Part shown: positions 1 through 5,652 of the stretch, in pieces
Layout of the letters: every line of letters begins with the position of its first letter
How positions within the stretch are numbered: position 1 is the first letter of the stretch
From: Metaruminococcus_A sp900762715
Lineage (GTDB): Bacteria; Bacillota; Clostridia; Oscillospirales; Ruminococcaceae
Direction: 5' to 3'
Length of the DNA: 11,246 nucleotides
NCBI GenBank assembly: GCA_048204295.1
Contig: DBFBLF010000052.1
Coordinates: forward strand, 1-11,246
Notes under the pieces: generated by a model
The model's database searches: none
What the model was told of the DNA's origin: nothing
The model's input: the letters and a program-made list of their open reading frames with translations, nothing else
Position numbers and translations under genes: made by a program

Positions 1-91
1 GTGGGAACAGGTGAAAGGATTTTTCAAATTCTCAAATATTTTTCCCGTTTAGGGGGTGCGTTTGACCTCTCCCTGTGGGAATAAGTGAAAG
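1..91. repeat. Pair of 17-bp direct repeats in element leader
   Basis: GTGGGAACAGGTGAAAG (1-17) recurs as GTGGGAATAAGTGAAAG (75-91), matching at 15 of 17 positions with a 74-bp period. The first copy begins at the window edge, so further copies may lie to the left. The sequence between is AT-rich and then GC-richer, with no gene that I can support. Role unknown: iteron-like, protein-binding, or simply a duplicated leader. Confidence 0.45.
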
Positions 92-101
92 ACCTTCTTA
101 C

Positions 102-120
102 TGTACCTTGAAAATTGAAT
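102..120 (+). promoter_or_regulatory. boxA-like antitermination motif (tentative)
   Basis: TGTACCTTGAAAATTGAAT resembles the boxA-containing stretch found ahead of Firmicutes rRNA genes (TGTTCTTTGAAAACT type), which recruits NusB/S10 and makes RNA polymerase terminator-resistant. The resemblance is by eye only. It sits about 185 bases before the first gene and upstream of a paired TTCCGAA (155-161) / TTCGGAA (213-219). No clear promoter could be placed ahead of it inside the window. Confidence 0.25.
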
Positions 121-227
121 AATAATCCGAGTGGGATATGACTGTGCCACGACCTTCCGAAAGAAGCGAGCACGGCGACGCCTCTTGACGGGGGCAGGGA
201 TAGAAAACGACATTCGGAAAAACGCAA

Positions 228-267
228 CAGATATCGGATGGCACTATGATCCTCACGCCGATATCTG
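228..267 (+). promoter_or_regulatory. Operator-like inverted repeat flanking a -10 box
   Basis: CAGATATCGG (228-237) and CCGATATCTG (258-267) form a perfect 10-bp inverted repeat with a 20-base spacer. The spacer contains TATGAT (245-250), a good -10 hexamer for transcription toward the helix-turn-helix gene at 304; no convincing -35 was found. A dimeric repressor bound to the two arms would cover this promoter, so autoregulation by an element-encoded regulator is a reasonable inference. The same bases could instead form an RNA hairpin. Confidence 0.5.
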
Positions 268-303
268 CCTTACATAGCCATAAAAAAGGAGGATTGAAGC
301 GCT

Positions 304-537
304 ATGAAAAAATCAGAGCTCAAAGAGCTTTATCAGATGATGTTTCCGGAATATCCGGACATCGTGACCGTCCGGCAGCTTCGGGAAATGCTGGGCATCA
401 GCCGGCAGCTTGCCTACGATCTCATCAACGATGGTGAATTGCAGGCAATCAAAATCGGCAACAGTTTCAAAATCCCGAAAGTCAGTGTGATTAACTTCGT
501 GACTGAAGAGAAAAAGGAGGTGAAATCCAGTGCCTGA
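304..537 (+). CDS. Excisionase-type helix-turn-helix DNA-binding protein
   Basis: This 77-residue protein has a single winged-helix/MerR-like DNA-binding domain of the HTH_17 (excisionase) type. Residues about 20-67 run from IVTVRQLREMLGISRQ, which is the recognition-helix region, to AIKIGNSFKIPK, the typical wing turn. The start is supported by AAGGAGG about 11 bases upstream. Small proteins of this family act as recombination directionality factors or as transcription regulators in integrative elements. Here the gene is 3.3 kb from the integrase and opens the element's gene string, so either role is possible. Its stop overlaps the next gene by 8 bases, which implies translational coupling. 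The inverted repeat at 228-267 may be its own operator. Family call is firm; function is inferred. Confidence 0.8.
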   Translation: MKKSELKELYQMMFPEYPDIVTVRQLREMLGISRQLAYDLINDGELQAIKIGNSFKIPKVSVINFVTEEKKEVKSSA

Positions 538-886
538 ACGAATCGAACTCACGCCGTCCCAGCGCAGGCGGTGCAACCGCCTGATCAAAAGGCTGTGCGC
601 CAATTATGACGATGGCAACTGCCTATTGCTGGATGACGGCGAGCCCTGCGTCTGTCCACAGACCATTTCCTATTCGTTGCTGTGCCGGTATTTCCGCAAT
701 GCGGTTTTACCCGCAGAAAAGGAACTGTATGCGGACATTTTCAAACAGCGTACTTATCACTGCGCCGAGTGCGGAGCGGCTTTTGTGCCAAACTCCAACC
801 GGCAAAAATACTGCCTATCGTGCAGCAAAAAGGTGCATCGCAGGCAGAAAAACGAGAGCGCCAGAAAGCGTAAAGCAGACAATTAG
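530..886 (+). CDS. Cysteine-rich VLP domain protein, zinc-ribbon-like
   Basis: The 118-residue product carries ten cysteines (residues 15, 23, 31, 40, 42, 52, 78, 81, 95, 98). The N-terminal part ends in the Val-Leu-Pro triplet at 59-61 that names the Cys_rich_VLP family, and the C-terminal part has two CxxC pairs (78-81 and 95-98) in a zinc-ribbon arrangement. The tail is very basic (HRRQKNESARKRK), consistent with nucleic-acid binding. Translation starts at GTG 530 behind AAAAAGGAGG, overlapping the preceding gene's stop by 8 bases, so the two proteins are probably made together. Members of this family are found in Firmicutes integrative elements; I know of no established biochemical function. 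Metal binding is inferred from the cysteine spacing. Confidence 0.7.
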   Translation: MPERIELTPSQRRRCNRLIKRLCANYDDGNCLLLDDGEPCVCPQTISYSLLCRYFRNAVLPAEKELYADIFKQRTYHCAECGAAFVPNSNRQKYCLSCSKKVHRRQKNESARKRKADN

Positions 887-922
887 GGACCCAAAAACGC
901 CCTATTTTCAAGGCCTTTTTGA

Positions 923-973
923 CACCAAATCGGGATATATAGGGTAAGAATACTAAACCCTTCGATTTCGGTG
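923..973. promoter_or_regulatory. Imperfect hairpin ahead of RepA-like gene
   Basis: CACCAAATCG (923-932) pairs with CGATTTCGGTG (963-973) with one bulged base, and an inner GGGT (942-945) pairs with ACCC (957-960). It lies in the 126-base gap between the cysteine-rich protein and the RepA-like ATPase, ending about 26 bases before the latter's ribosome binding site (GAAAGGA 999-1005). A TTGACA at 919-924 overlaps the left arm and could be a -35 element, but no -10 box fits at normal spacing. It could be a leader structure or a protein-binding site. Confidence 0.35.
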
Positions 974-1012
974 TTCTAACTGTCCGAATAACAAAAACGA
1001 AAGGATGTACTT

Positions 1013-2029
1013 ATGAAAAGAAAATTAGTGACCGTGGACGCAGAAACTCTGCTGGCCACACCGATGAGTAAGACCATGTTCATTGTCGATGGGCTGATCC
1101 CACAAGGGGTGAATGTCTTGAGCGGAGCCGCCAAAATCGGCAAAAGCTGGCTGATGTTGTGGCTTGGATTGCAAGTGTCTCAAGGACTACCCGTTTGGGG
1201 AATCCCGACCATGCACTGCGATGTGCTGTATCTCTGTTTGGAGGATACACAAAGACGAATTAAAGACCGACTTTTCGATTTGACCAATGATCCGCCTCGG
1301 AGTTTCCATTTGTCTGTAACCTGCGGCTTGATTGGAAACGGGCTGGAAGAAGAAATCATTAACTTCTTGGAGGACTTCCCGAAGACAAAGCTGGTAATTA
1401 TCGACACGCTTCAAAAGGTGCGGGATTCCAAAGGCAGCACCGGGAAAACGGGAATGTACGGCAACGATTACGACGACATTTCCTCCATTAAGCGGATCGC
1501 AGATGAGCACGATATTTCCATTATTCTCGTCCATCATCTGCGAAAACTCAAGGACGGAGACGATCCGTTCAACGAGGTGTCCGGCTCTACCGGCATCACC
1601 GGAGCGGCGGACACCAATTATGTGCTTAAGCGCAAACGAAGCAGCAGGGACGCCACCCTTCTTGCCTGCGGGCGGGATGTGGAATATCAGGAGCTGACTC
1701 TGCGGTTTCAAGACCTGAAATGGGAACTTGTGGAACGCAAAAACACGGAGGAAATCCACAAGGCGGAGATTCCGCAATTTCTTTTTCGGGTAGCGGAATT
1801 TATGAAATCCCGCACCGAATGGGTAGGAACTGCCACCGATTTGATTGCAGATATGGCGGAAACCGAAACCACGCCCAATGTGGTAACCAAGTATTTAGGA
1901 CAGTTTTCAAACGAGGTACTGGAACCTGCCGGGATTGAGTACCGAACCAAGCGGACAGGGCAAAGCAGGCTGATCAAGTTCATACGGCATGACGGCGGTG
2001 ACGCAAATGACGGGAATATCACGGTATAG
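1013..2029 (+). CDS. RepA-like AAA (RecA-fold) hexameric ATPase/helicase
   Basis: This 338-residue protein belongs to the AAA_25 / RSF1010 RepA-like group of RecA-fold ATPases. Visible motifs are Walker A GAAKIGKS (38-45), Walker B KLVIIDT (126-132), a paired histidine in IILVHHLRK (170-178) and GSTGITGAAD (191-200), which are the usual landmarks of this family in order. RepA-type members are hexameric helicases that unwind plasmid or element origins, so autonomous replication of the excised circle is the likely role. The C-terminal 90 residues may be a winged-helix DNA-binding part. The start at ATG 1013 is supported by GAAAGGA seven bases upstream. The last codons encode an Asp/Gly-rich tail that overlaps the left half of a dyad of TGACG boxes (1990-2061), a possible binding site for this protein or for the downstream one. 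Confidence 0.8.
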   Translation: MKRKLVTVDAETLLATPMSKTMFIVDGLIPQGVNVLSGAAKIGKSWLMLWLGLQVSQGLPVWGIPTMHCDVLYLCLEDTQRRIKDRLFDLTNDPPRSFHLSVTCGLIGNGLEEEIINFLEDFPKTKLVIIDTLQKVRDSKGSTGKTGMYGNDYDDISSIKRIADEHDISIILVHHLRKLKDGDDPFNEVSGSTGITGAADTNYVLKRKRSSRDATLLACGRDVEYQELTLRFQDLKWELVERKNTEEIHKAEIPQFLFRVAEFMKSRTEWVGTATDLIADMAETETTPNVVTKYLGQFSNEVLEPAGIEYRTKRTGQSRLIKFIRHDGGDANDGNITV

Positions 2030-2061
2030 CGAAATTTCCGTCACAAACGTCATTACCGTCA
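1990..2061. repeat. Symmetric array of six TGACG boxes, 9-bp period
   Basis: TGACG occurs at 1990, 1999 and 2008, and its complement CGTCA at 2039, 2048 and 2057. All spacings are exactly 9 bp and the two triplets are mirror-symmetric about 2025/2026. The two 24-base halves match at about 17 positions when one is inverted. The left half is coding (end of the RepA-like gene), while the right half is intergenic, so coding constraint alone does not explain it. It ends about 10 bases before the ribosome binding site of the MobC-like gene at 2082. It is a candidate iteron/origin or an operator for the ribbon-helix-helix protein. Confidence 0.6.
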
Positions 2062-2081
2062 CAATTTTAAGAAAGGATTTG

Positions 2082-2348
2082 ATGTTTATGAGAAGCAAAA
2101 CACTTGGAATCAACGTAAGAGTAACACCTGCCGAGAAGGAGAAACTCAGCGAAAACGCATATTATTGCGGACTTTCTCTATCGGAATATCTGCGGAGGTT
2201 GGGACTTGGAAAAGATGTAAAAGCCGCAACCGATGAGAAAATCTACAAGACTTTTCGGCTTATCCGACAACTGAAAAAGGATTTTGAATCACTCGAAAGA
2301 AGCGAAATCCTCCATCGGATAAGCACGATAGAGGATTTCCTAAAGTAG
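2082..2348 (+). CDS. MobC-like ribbon-helix-helix relaxosome protein
   Basis: The 88-residue protein has the profile of short mobilization accessory proteins: LGINVRVTPAEKEKLSENA followed by CGLSLSEYLRRLGLG, a ribbon-helix-helix beta strand and helix pair, then a charged helical C-terminus (residues about 55-88). Such proteins bind oriT and help the relaxase. The frame is open back to 1989 inside the previous gene, but GAAAGGA (2071-2077) points to ATG 2082 or ATG 2088; the spacing is 4 or 10 bases, so the choice is not certain. It is followed by a structured oriT-like gap and then by a second MobC-type gene. The TGACG dyad directly upstream may be its binding site, which is inference. Confidence 0.65.
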   Translation: MFMRSKTLGINVRVTPAEKEKLSENAYYCGLSLSEYLRRLGLGKDVKAATDEKIYKTFRLIRQLKKDFESLERSEILHRISTIEDFLK

Positions 2349-2360
2349 ATAATACAAGAC

Positions 2361-2460
2361 AGCGGTTTTAGGCTGCGTTATCTTAGCGAGCAGACCGTTT
2401 ATACTCCCAAAAGTCGTAAAACGGTGAATCTCGTTAGGGCGCACCCTAATACCCCGTAAA
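2361..2460. other. Candidate origin of transfer (oriT)
   Basis: The 118-base gap between two relaxosome genes holds nested symmetry. ACCGTTT (2394-2400) and AAACGGT (2419-2425) are a perfect 7-bp inverted repeat; CGGT/ACCG and CTGC/GCAG (2363-2366, 2373-2376 with 2390-2397) offer a competing stem; and TTAGGG-CGCA-CCCTAA (2434-2449) is a perfect 6-bp hairpin. On the minus strand 2444-2436 reads GTGCGCCCT, identical to the core of the MOBQ-type nic region (RSF1010, pIP501, pSK41). An inverted repeat beside a nic-like core and next to MobC is the usual layout of an oriT. Because the core is palindromic, the nicked strand cannot be settled. Confidence 0.5.
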
Positions 2461-2475
2461 GAAAGGATGAAAAAG

Positions 2476-2814
2476 ATGAAACGAAGAGTTAAAAAGCAAT
2501 TCTGGCTTTCCCCACAGGACGCCAGAGAATTAAAACGCAAGGCAAAGCTTTGCGGAATTACAGAGACAGCAGTGATCCGCATCCTGTTACACGGCTACGA
2601 GCCGAAGGAAAAGCCGGACGCAAGATTTTATGAAGCAATGCGCCAGCTTTCCGCCATCGGCAACAACATCAACCAGCTTGCAGTGAAAGCAAATACACTC
2701 GGCTTTATTGACACGCCGATGCTGAAAGCGGAAGCCCTGCGCTGGCACAAGTTTCAGGCGGACATCGAAGCGGTGTTTCTCCGCCCCGGTGAAAGCAATC
2801 TGAAATGGCAATAG
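2476..2814 (+). CDS. mobC: MobC family mobilization protein
   Basis: The 112-residue product matches the bacterial mobilisation protein MobC family. A basic N-terminus (KRRVKKQFWLSPQDARELKR) is followed by the hallmark LSAIGNNINQLA at residues 58-69 and a helical C-terminus. MobC binds oriT and promotes strand opening at nic for its partner relaxase. ATG 2476 lies eight bases after GAAAGGA (2461-2467); an in-frame ATG at 2467 overlaps that site and is less likely. In most mobilization modules a relaxase gene starts directly behind mobC, often overlapping it. Here the next gene is a ParB-like protein whose ribosome binding site (GAGGAGG) sits at the mobC stop, so the usual relaxase is missing from this position. 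Confidence 0.75.
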   Translation: MKRRVKKQFWLSPQDARELKRKAKLCGITETAVIRILLHGYEPKEKPDARFYEAMRQLSAIGNNINQLAVKANTLGFIDTPMLKAEALRWHKFQADIEAVFLRPGESNLKWQ

Positions 2815-2828
2815 AGGAGGCAAACACA

Positions 2829-3752
2829 ATGACAAAACGAAAATCTGATTTTACTTTACAAATGAATTCATTAGATGAGCTGTTTTCCTCACAGGAGGAA
2901 CGGGACGATGCAAAGCGGGAACGGGTGAAAGAGATTCCGCTTACTGAGCTGCACCCGTTTAAGGATCATCCATTCAAAATCCAAAATGATGACGAGATGA
3001 AACGCCTGATGAAGAGTATCCAGAAATTCGGGACACTTACACCGGCGCTCGCTCGTCCTTTGCCGGAGGGCGGCTATGAACTGATCTCCGGGCATAGAAG
3101 GCTGGCGGCGTGTCAGGTGCTTGGCATTGAAACAATGCCCGTAATCATTCGGGAGATGAGCGACGATGAAGCAGTTATTGCAATGGTGGACGCCAACCTG
3201 CAACGAGAGCATATTTTGCCCAGTGAAAAAGCGTTTGCCTATAAGATGAAGCTGGAAGCAATCAAGCATCAAGGTATAACTTCTCGCCAAGTTGGCGAGA
3301 AGTTATTGAGCGTAACACAAGTGAGCAAAGAAAGCGATGATAGCGAGCGGCAAGTCCAACGCTATATCCGCTTAACTTACTTGATTCCCGAGCTTCTGGA
3401 AATGGTGGACGAAAACAAAATCGCTTTCAATCCTGCCGTTGAAATCTCATACTTAGAGCAGTCGGAACAACGTGTGTTATTAAATGCAATGGAACTGAAC
3501 GACTGCACTCCCTCCCACGCACAGGCAATCCGCTTAAAGAAACTTTCGCAGGAGGGCGTGCTGCAAGACCAGACGATTTACGACATCCTCGCCGAGCAGA
3601 AGCCCAACCAGCAGGAGCAGTACAAATTCAAGCGGGAGGACATCCGCAAATATTTCCCCAAGAGCTACACGGACAAGCAGGTCTGCAATACGGTCATCAA
3701 GCTGTTGGAGCAATGGCAGCGCCGACGGGAACGGGACAGGGACAGCCGCTGA
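2829..3752 (+). CDS. ParB/RepB/Spo0J-like partition-type protein
   Basis: The 307-residue protein has a ParB N-terminal nucleotide-binding domain: IPLTELHPFKDHPF (about 36-49), SGHRRLAA (87-94, the GxxRxxA motif) and NLQREHILPSEKAFA (the ENxQR-type motif), followed by a helix-turn-helix region with RQVQRYIRLT and a basic C-terminus rich in Arg. ParB proteins bind parS sites and form CTP-dependent clamps in plasmid and chromosome segregation; element-borne versions may stabilise the circular form or regulate genes. No ParA partner is present in the window. ATG 2829 is chosen because GAGGAGG (2814-2820) lies eight bases upstream; the frame also opens at 2805 inside mobC. A 31-bp near-perfect palindrome lies in the middle of the gene (3276-3306), in the variable segment before the DNA-binding region. 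Confidence 0.8.
   Translation: MTKRKSDFTLQMNSLDELFSSQEERDDAKRERVKEIPLTELHPFKDHPFKIQNDDEMKRLMKSIQKFGTLTPALARPLPEGGYELISGHRRLAACQVLGIETMPVIIREMSDDEAVIAMVDANLQREHILPSEKAFAYKMKLEAIKHQGITSRQVGEKLLSVTQVSKESDDSERQVQRYIRLTYLIPELLEMVDENKIAFNPAVEISYLEQSEQRVLLNAMELNDCTPSHAQAIRLKKLSQEGVLQDQTIYDILAEQKPNQQEQYKFKREDIRKYFPKSYTDKQVCNTVIKLLEQWQRRRERDRDSR
3276..3306. repeat. 31-bp near-perfect palindrome inside parB-like gene
   Basis: ATAACTTCTCGCCAA (3276-3290) and TTGGCGAGAAGTTAT (3292-3306) are exact reverse complements around a single G (3291). It encodes ITSRQVGEKLL, so the frame is kept. No T-run follows on either strand, so a terminator is unlikely. Candidate roles are a parS-like binding site for the protein encoded here, an operator, or an mRNA hairpin; it does not resemble the canonical parS TGTTTCACGTGAAACA. 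Confidence 0.7.
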
Positions 3753-3800
3753 TTCGAACTTTGTGCGGCTACAACGAGACAAATCGCACCGTGGAAAGAA

Positions 3801-3836
3801 CGGCACCGGCAGGGTACAATGGCCTTGTCGGTGCCG
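3801..3836 (+). promoter_or_regulatory. Strong hairpin upstream of integrase
   Basis: CGGCACCGGCAGGG (3801-3814) pairs with CCTTGTCGGTGCCG (3823-3836) along 14 positions, including two G-U pairs, with an 8-base loop. It lies between the parB-like stop and the integrase start, 30 bases before the integrase ribosome binding site (GGAGG 3867-3871). There is no T-run, so it is more likely a transcript-stabilising or regulatory leader, or a protein site, than an intrinsic terminator. Confidence 0.55.
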
Positions 3837-3881
3837 GACTGTCCGTGAATGCCAGATACAAAGAACGGAGGTAAAACAAAT

Positions 3882-5093
3882 ATGGTATCAGGACATTTAC
3901 AGGTTAAAAAGGGATACTACTACGCTGTGCTAAGCTTCTACGATAGCAAAAACAAGCGGCACGTCAAGTATATATCCACCGGACTTCCCGAAAAGGGAAA
4001 CAAGCGAAAAGCCGAAGCGGAGCTTGTGAAAATCCGCAACGCCTTTGAGCCGCCCGCAGAAATCGGTGAGCTTTGCTCCAATATGCTGTTTGCCGACTAT
4101 CTGCTCGGCTGGCTGGAAATCGTCAAGGTCAGGGTGAAACCCACCACCTTCGGCTCCTATGAGAGCATGGTAAAGCAGACCATCGAGCCGTATTTCCGGA
4201 ACAAACCGATCACGCTGAAAGACTTGGAAGCAAGACACATCCAGCAGTTTTATTCGGAAAAGCTGCGGACGGTCAAGCCCAATTCCGTCATCCACTACCA
4301 CGCTGTAATCCATCAGGCGCTGAAATACGCCATGAAAACCGATCTGGTAGCGCAGAACGTAGCGATGAAGGTAGACCGTCCCAAGAAGAATGATTTCCAG
4401 CCTGTATTCTTGGATGCGGCGGAGCTTCAGCGCTTATTTGAAGTGGTCAAGGGTACAAAGCTGGAACTACCGGTTCTGGTCGCCGCCTTTTACGGTCTGC
4501 GCCGTGGAGAGGTGCTGGGGCTCAAGTGGGACGCCATCGACTTTGAGCGGGGAACACTGACCATCAAACGGACGGTGACATCCGTCAATGTGGGCGGGAA
4601 AACGCAGATCATTGAGCAGGAGTCGGCAAAAACCAAATCCAGTATGCGCACCCTGCCGCTGGTGGGAAGGTTCAAGGAATATTTTGCGGAGGTCAAGGCG
4701 GCGCAGGAACTGAACAAGCAGGTCTGCGGCAACTGCTACAACTACGAATACGACGGCTTCGTGTTCGTAGACGAGCTGGGCGAGCGGATGAGACCCGATT
4801 ACCTGACCTCCCAATTCCCTGCCTTCATCCAGCGGCACGGCATGAAAAAGATGCGCTTCCACGATCTCAGGCATAGCTGCGCATCCCTCCTGCTGGCAAA
4901 CGGTGTTCCCCTCAAGCAGATTCAGGACTGGCTTGGGCACTCAGATTTTTCCACCACGGCGAACATCTACGCCCATCTGGATTACAGTTCGAAACTGTCC
5001 TCGGCGCAGGCGATGGTGAGCGGGATGCCCCTTCCCGAAGCGGGCGATTTCGGCAGCAGATGGGAGCAAAACGCAGAAAAAAACGGGGCATAA
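3882..5093 (+). CDS. int: Tyrosine recombinase/integrase, Tn916 type
   Basis: The 403-residue protein has an N-terminal arm-binding domain (about 1-55), a SAM-like core-binding domain (about 65-160) and a catalytic domain with the full set of active-site residues: Arg207 in YGLRRGE, a probable beta-hairpin Lys252, HDLRH with His327 and Arg330, His353 in GHS and the nucleophile Tyr363 in NIYAHL. It should excise and integrate the element by site-specific recombination. ATG 3882 is preferred because GGAGG (3867-3871) lies ten bases upstream; the frame also opens at 3849 without a good site. It is the last element gene and ends about 115 bases from an intact tRNA-Ser, the standard position for an integrase next to its attachment site. 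No xis gene is adjacent; the protein at 304 is the only candidate seen. Confidence 0.9.
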   Translation: MVSGHLQVKKGYYYAVLSFYDSKNKRHVKYISTGLPEKGNKRKAEAELVKIRNAFEPPAEIGELCSNMLFADYLLGWLEIVKVRVKPTTFGSYESMVKQTIEPYFRNKPITLKDLEARHIQQFYSEKLRTVKPNSVIHYHAVIHQALKYAMKTDLVAQNVAMKVDRPKKNDFQPVFLDAAELQRLFEVVKGTKLELPVLVAAFYGLRRGEVLGLKWDAIDFERGTLTIKRTVTSVNVGGKTQIIEQESAKTKSSMRTLPLVGRFKEYFAEVKAAQELNKQVCGNCYNYEYDGFVFVDELGERMRPDYLTSQFPAFIQRHGMKKMRFHDLRHSCASLLLANGVPLKQIQDWLGHSDFSTTANIYAHLDYSSKLSSAQAMVSGMPLPEAGDFGSRWEQNAEKNGA

Positions 5094-5100
5094 AGCAAAA

Positions 5101-5134
5101 AGCTGTTCTTTCCAAAATTATGGAAAGAACAGCT
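5101..5134. terminator. 13-bp perfect hairpin after integrase
   Basis: AGCTGTTCTTTCC (5101-5113) and GGAAAGAACAGCT (5122-5134) are perfectly complementary around an 8-base AT-rich loop, eight bases after the integrase stop. On the minus strand it is followed by TTTTGCTTT, so it could stop transcripts coming from the tRNA side; plus-strand termination is less clear because no T-run follows. The arms also contain the GGAAAGAAC motif repeated in the tRNA-half units to the right, so it may instead be a pair of integrase arm sites. Confidence 0.5.
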
Positions 5135-5171
5135 CAAAACCGGGTGATTTTTGGATAGATCACGAAAAAAG

Positions 5172-5207
5172 AAAAATCCAGCAAACCCGCATGGTTACTG
5201 GATTTTT
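5172..5207 (-). terminator. Intrinsic terminator of tRNA-Ser
   Basis: On the minus strand AAAAATCCAG (5207-5198) pairs with CTGGATTTTT (5181-5172), a perfect 10-bp stem, and the T-run continues as TTTTTCTTTTTT. It starts two bases after the CCA end of the tRNA, so it fits as the tRNA terminator. Its loop contains the AACCATGCGGGTTT block also found in the neighbouring repeat unit. Confidence 0.75.
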
Positions 5208-5208
5208 G

Positions 5209-5300
5209 TGGCGGAGACGGTGGGATTCGAACCCACGTGGCGCTCATCACGCCAAAACGATTTCGAGTCGTTCTCGTTATGACCACTTCGATACGTCTCC
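5209..5300 (-). tRNA. tRNA-Ser (anticodon CGA)
   Basis: This is a complete 92-base type II tRNA. The acceptor GGAGACG pairs with CGTCTCC over 7 of 7 positions, with discriminator G and an encoded CCA. The D stem is TCG/CGA; the anticodon stem AACGA/TCGTT pairs fully around loop CTCGAAA (anticodon CGA, reading UCG); the long variable arm has GGCG/CGCC; and the T arm is GTGGG-TTCGAAT-CCCAC. Every stem is intact, so it should be functional. It lies directly beyond the integrase and is the likely attachment site. The two units to its right repeat its 5' half. Confidence 0.95.
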
Positions 5301-5460
5301 GTATATGTCAGCCCGCCGTTTTTTCCTGCCTTTTTTCGGTGAAAAAGGGCTTTGGAAAGAACTGACGGAAAGAACAGCAAAATATTTAGTTTTTCGAACC
5401 GGGTAAAACCCGCATGGTTACAAGGTTTTTGGTGGACGAAACGGACAACTTCCCGCAAGA

Positions 5461-5500
5461 TTTCGAGTCAGTCCCGTTATGACCACTTCGATACCACTCC
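5461..5500 (-). pseudogene. tRNA-Ser 5' half, broken at anticodon loop (copy 2)
   Basis: Read on the minus strand, 5500 to 5461 gives an acceptor strand GGAGTGG, a D arm identical to the intact tRNA, the anticodon stem strand ACTGA and the loop CTCGAAA. What follows does not pair: TCAGT and CCACTCC would be required, but the sequence runs TCTTG onward with no T arm. A stretch CCGTTTCGTCCACC further on weakly resembles a tRNA 3' end. It cannot fold as a normal tRNA. It is either an attachment-site relic or a decayed duplicate. Confidence 0.75.
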
Positions 5501-5652
5501 GTGTATTTATCTTCACATCAGCCCTCAAAAACACCTCGGAAAAAGGAGAGAACTGATGGAGAGAACTAAGGGATATTTACTTTTCAATGATAGCTGAAAA
5601 GCCCCGTGAAATCAAGGTTTTTCGGCGGCGAGCTTCCAAAAAGGTCATTCGT

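Noticed and set aside
1..91. CRISPR array
   Set aside because: Only two imperfect 17-bp repeats with a 57-base gap and no cas genes.
1187..1777. 196-codon antisense frame opposite the RepA-like gene
   Set aside because: Composition follows the opposite strand's codons; the plus-strand protein has clear Walker motifs.
3276..3306. Intrinsic terminator within the parB-like gene
   Set aside because: No T-run on either strand, and the frame continues through to conserved ParB sequence.
5191..5406. Open frame of 71 codons across the tRNA region
   Set aside because: It reads the antisense of the tRNA (WRRRWDSNPRG), a well-known spurious product of tRNA sequence.
5352..5597. Open frame of 81 codons in the repeat units
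   Set aside because: It runs through the tRNA-half repeats, has no ribosome binding site and no recognisable domain.
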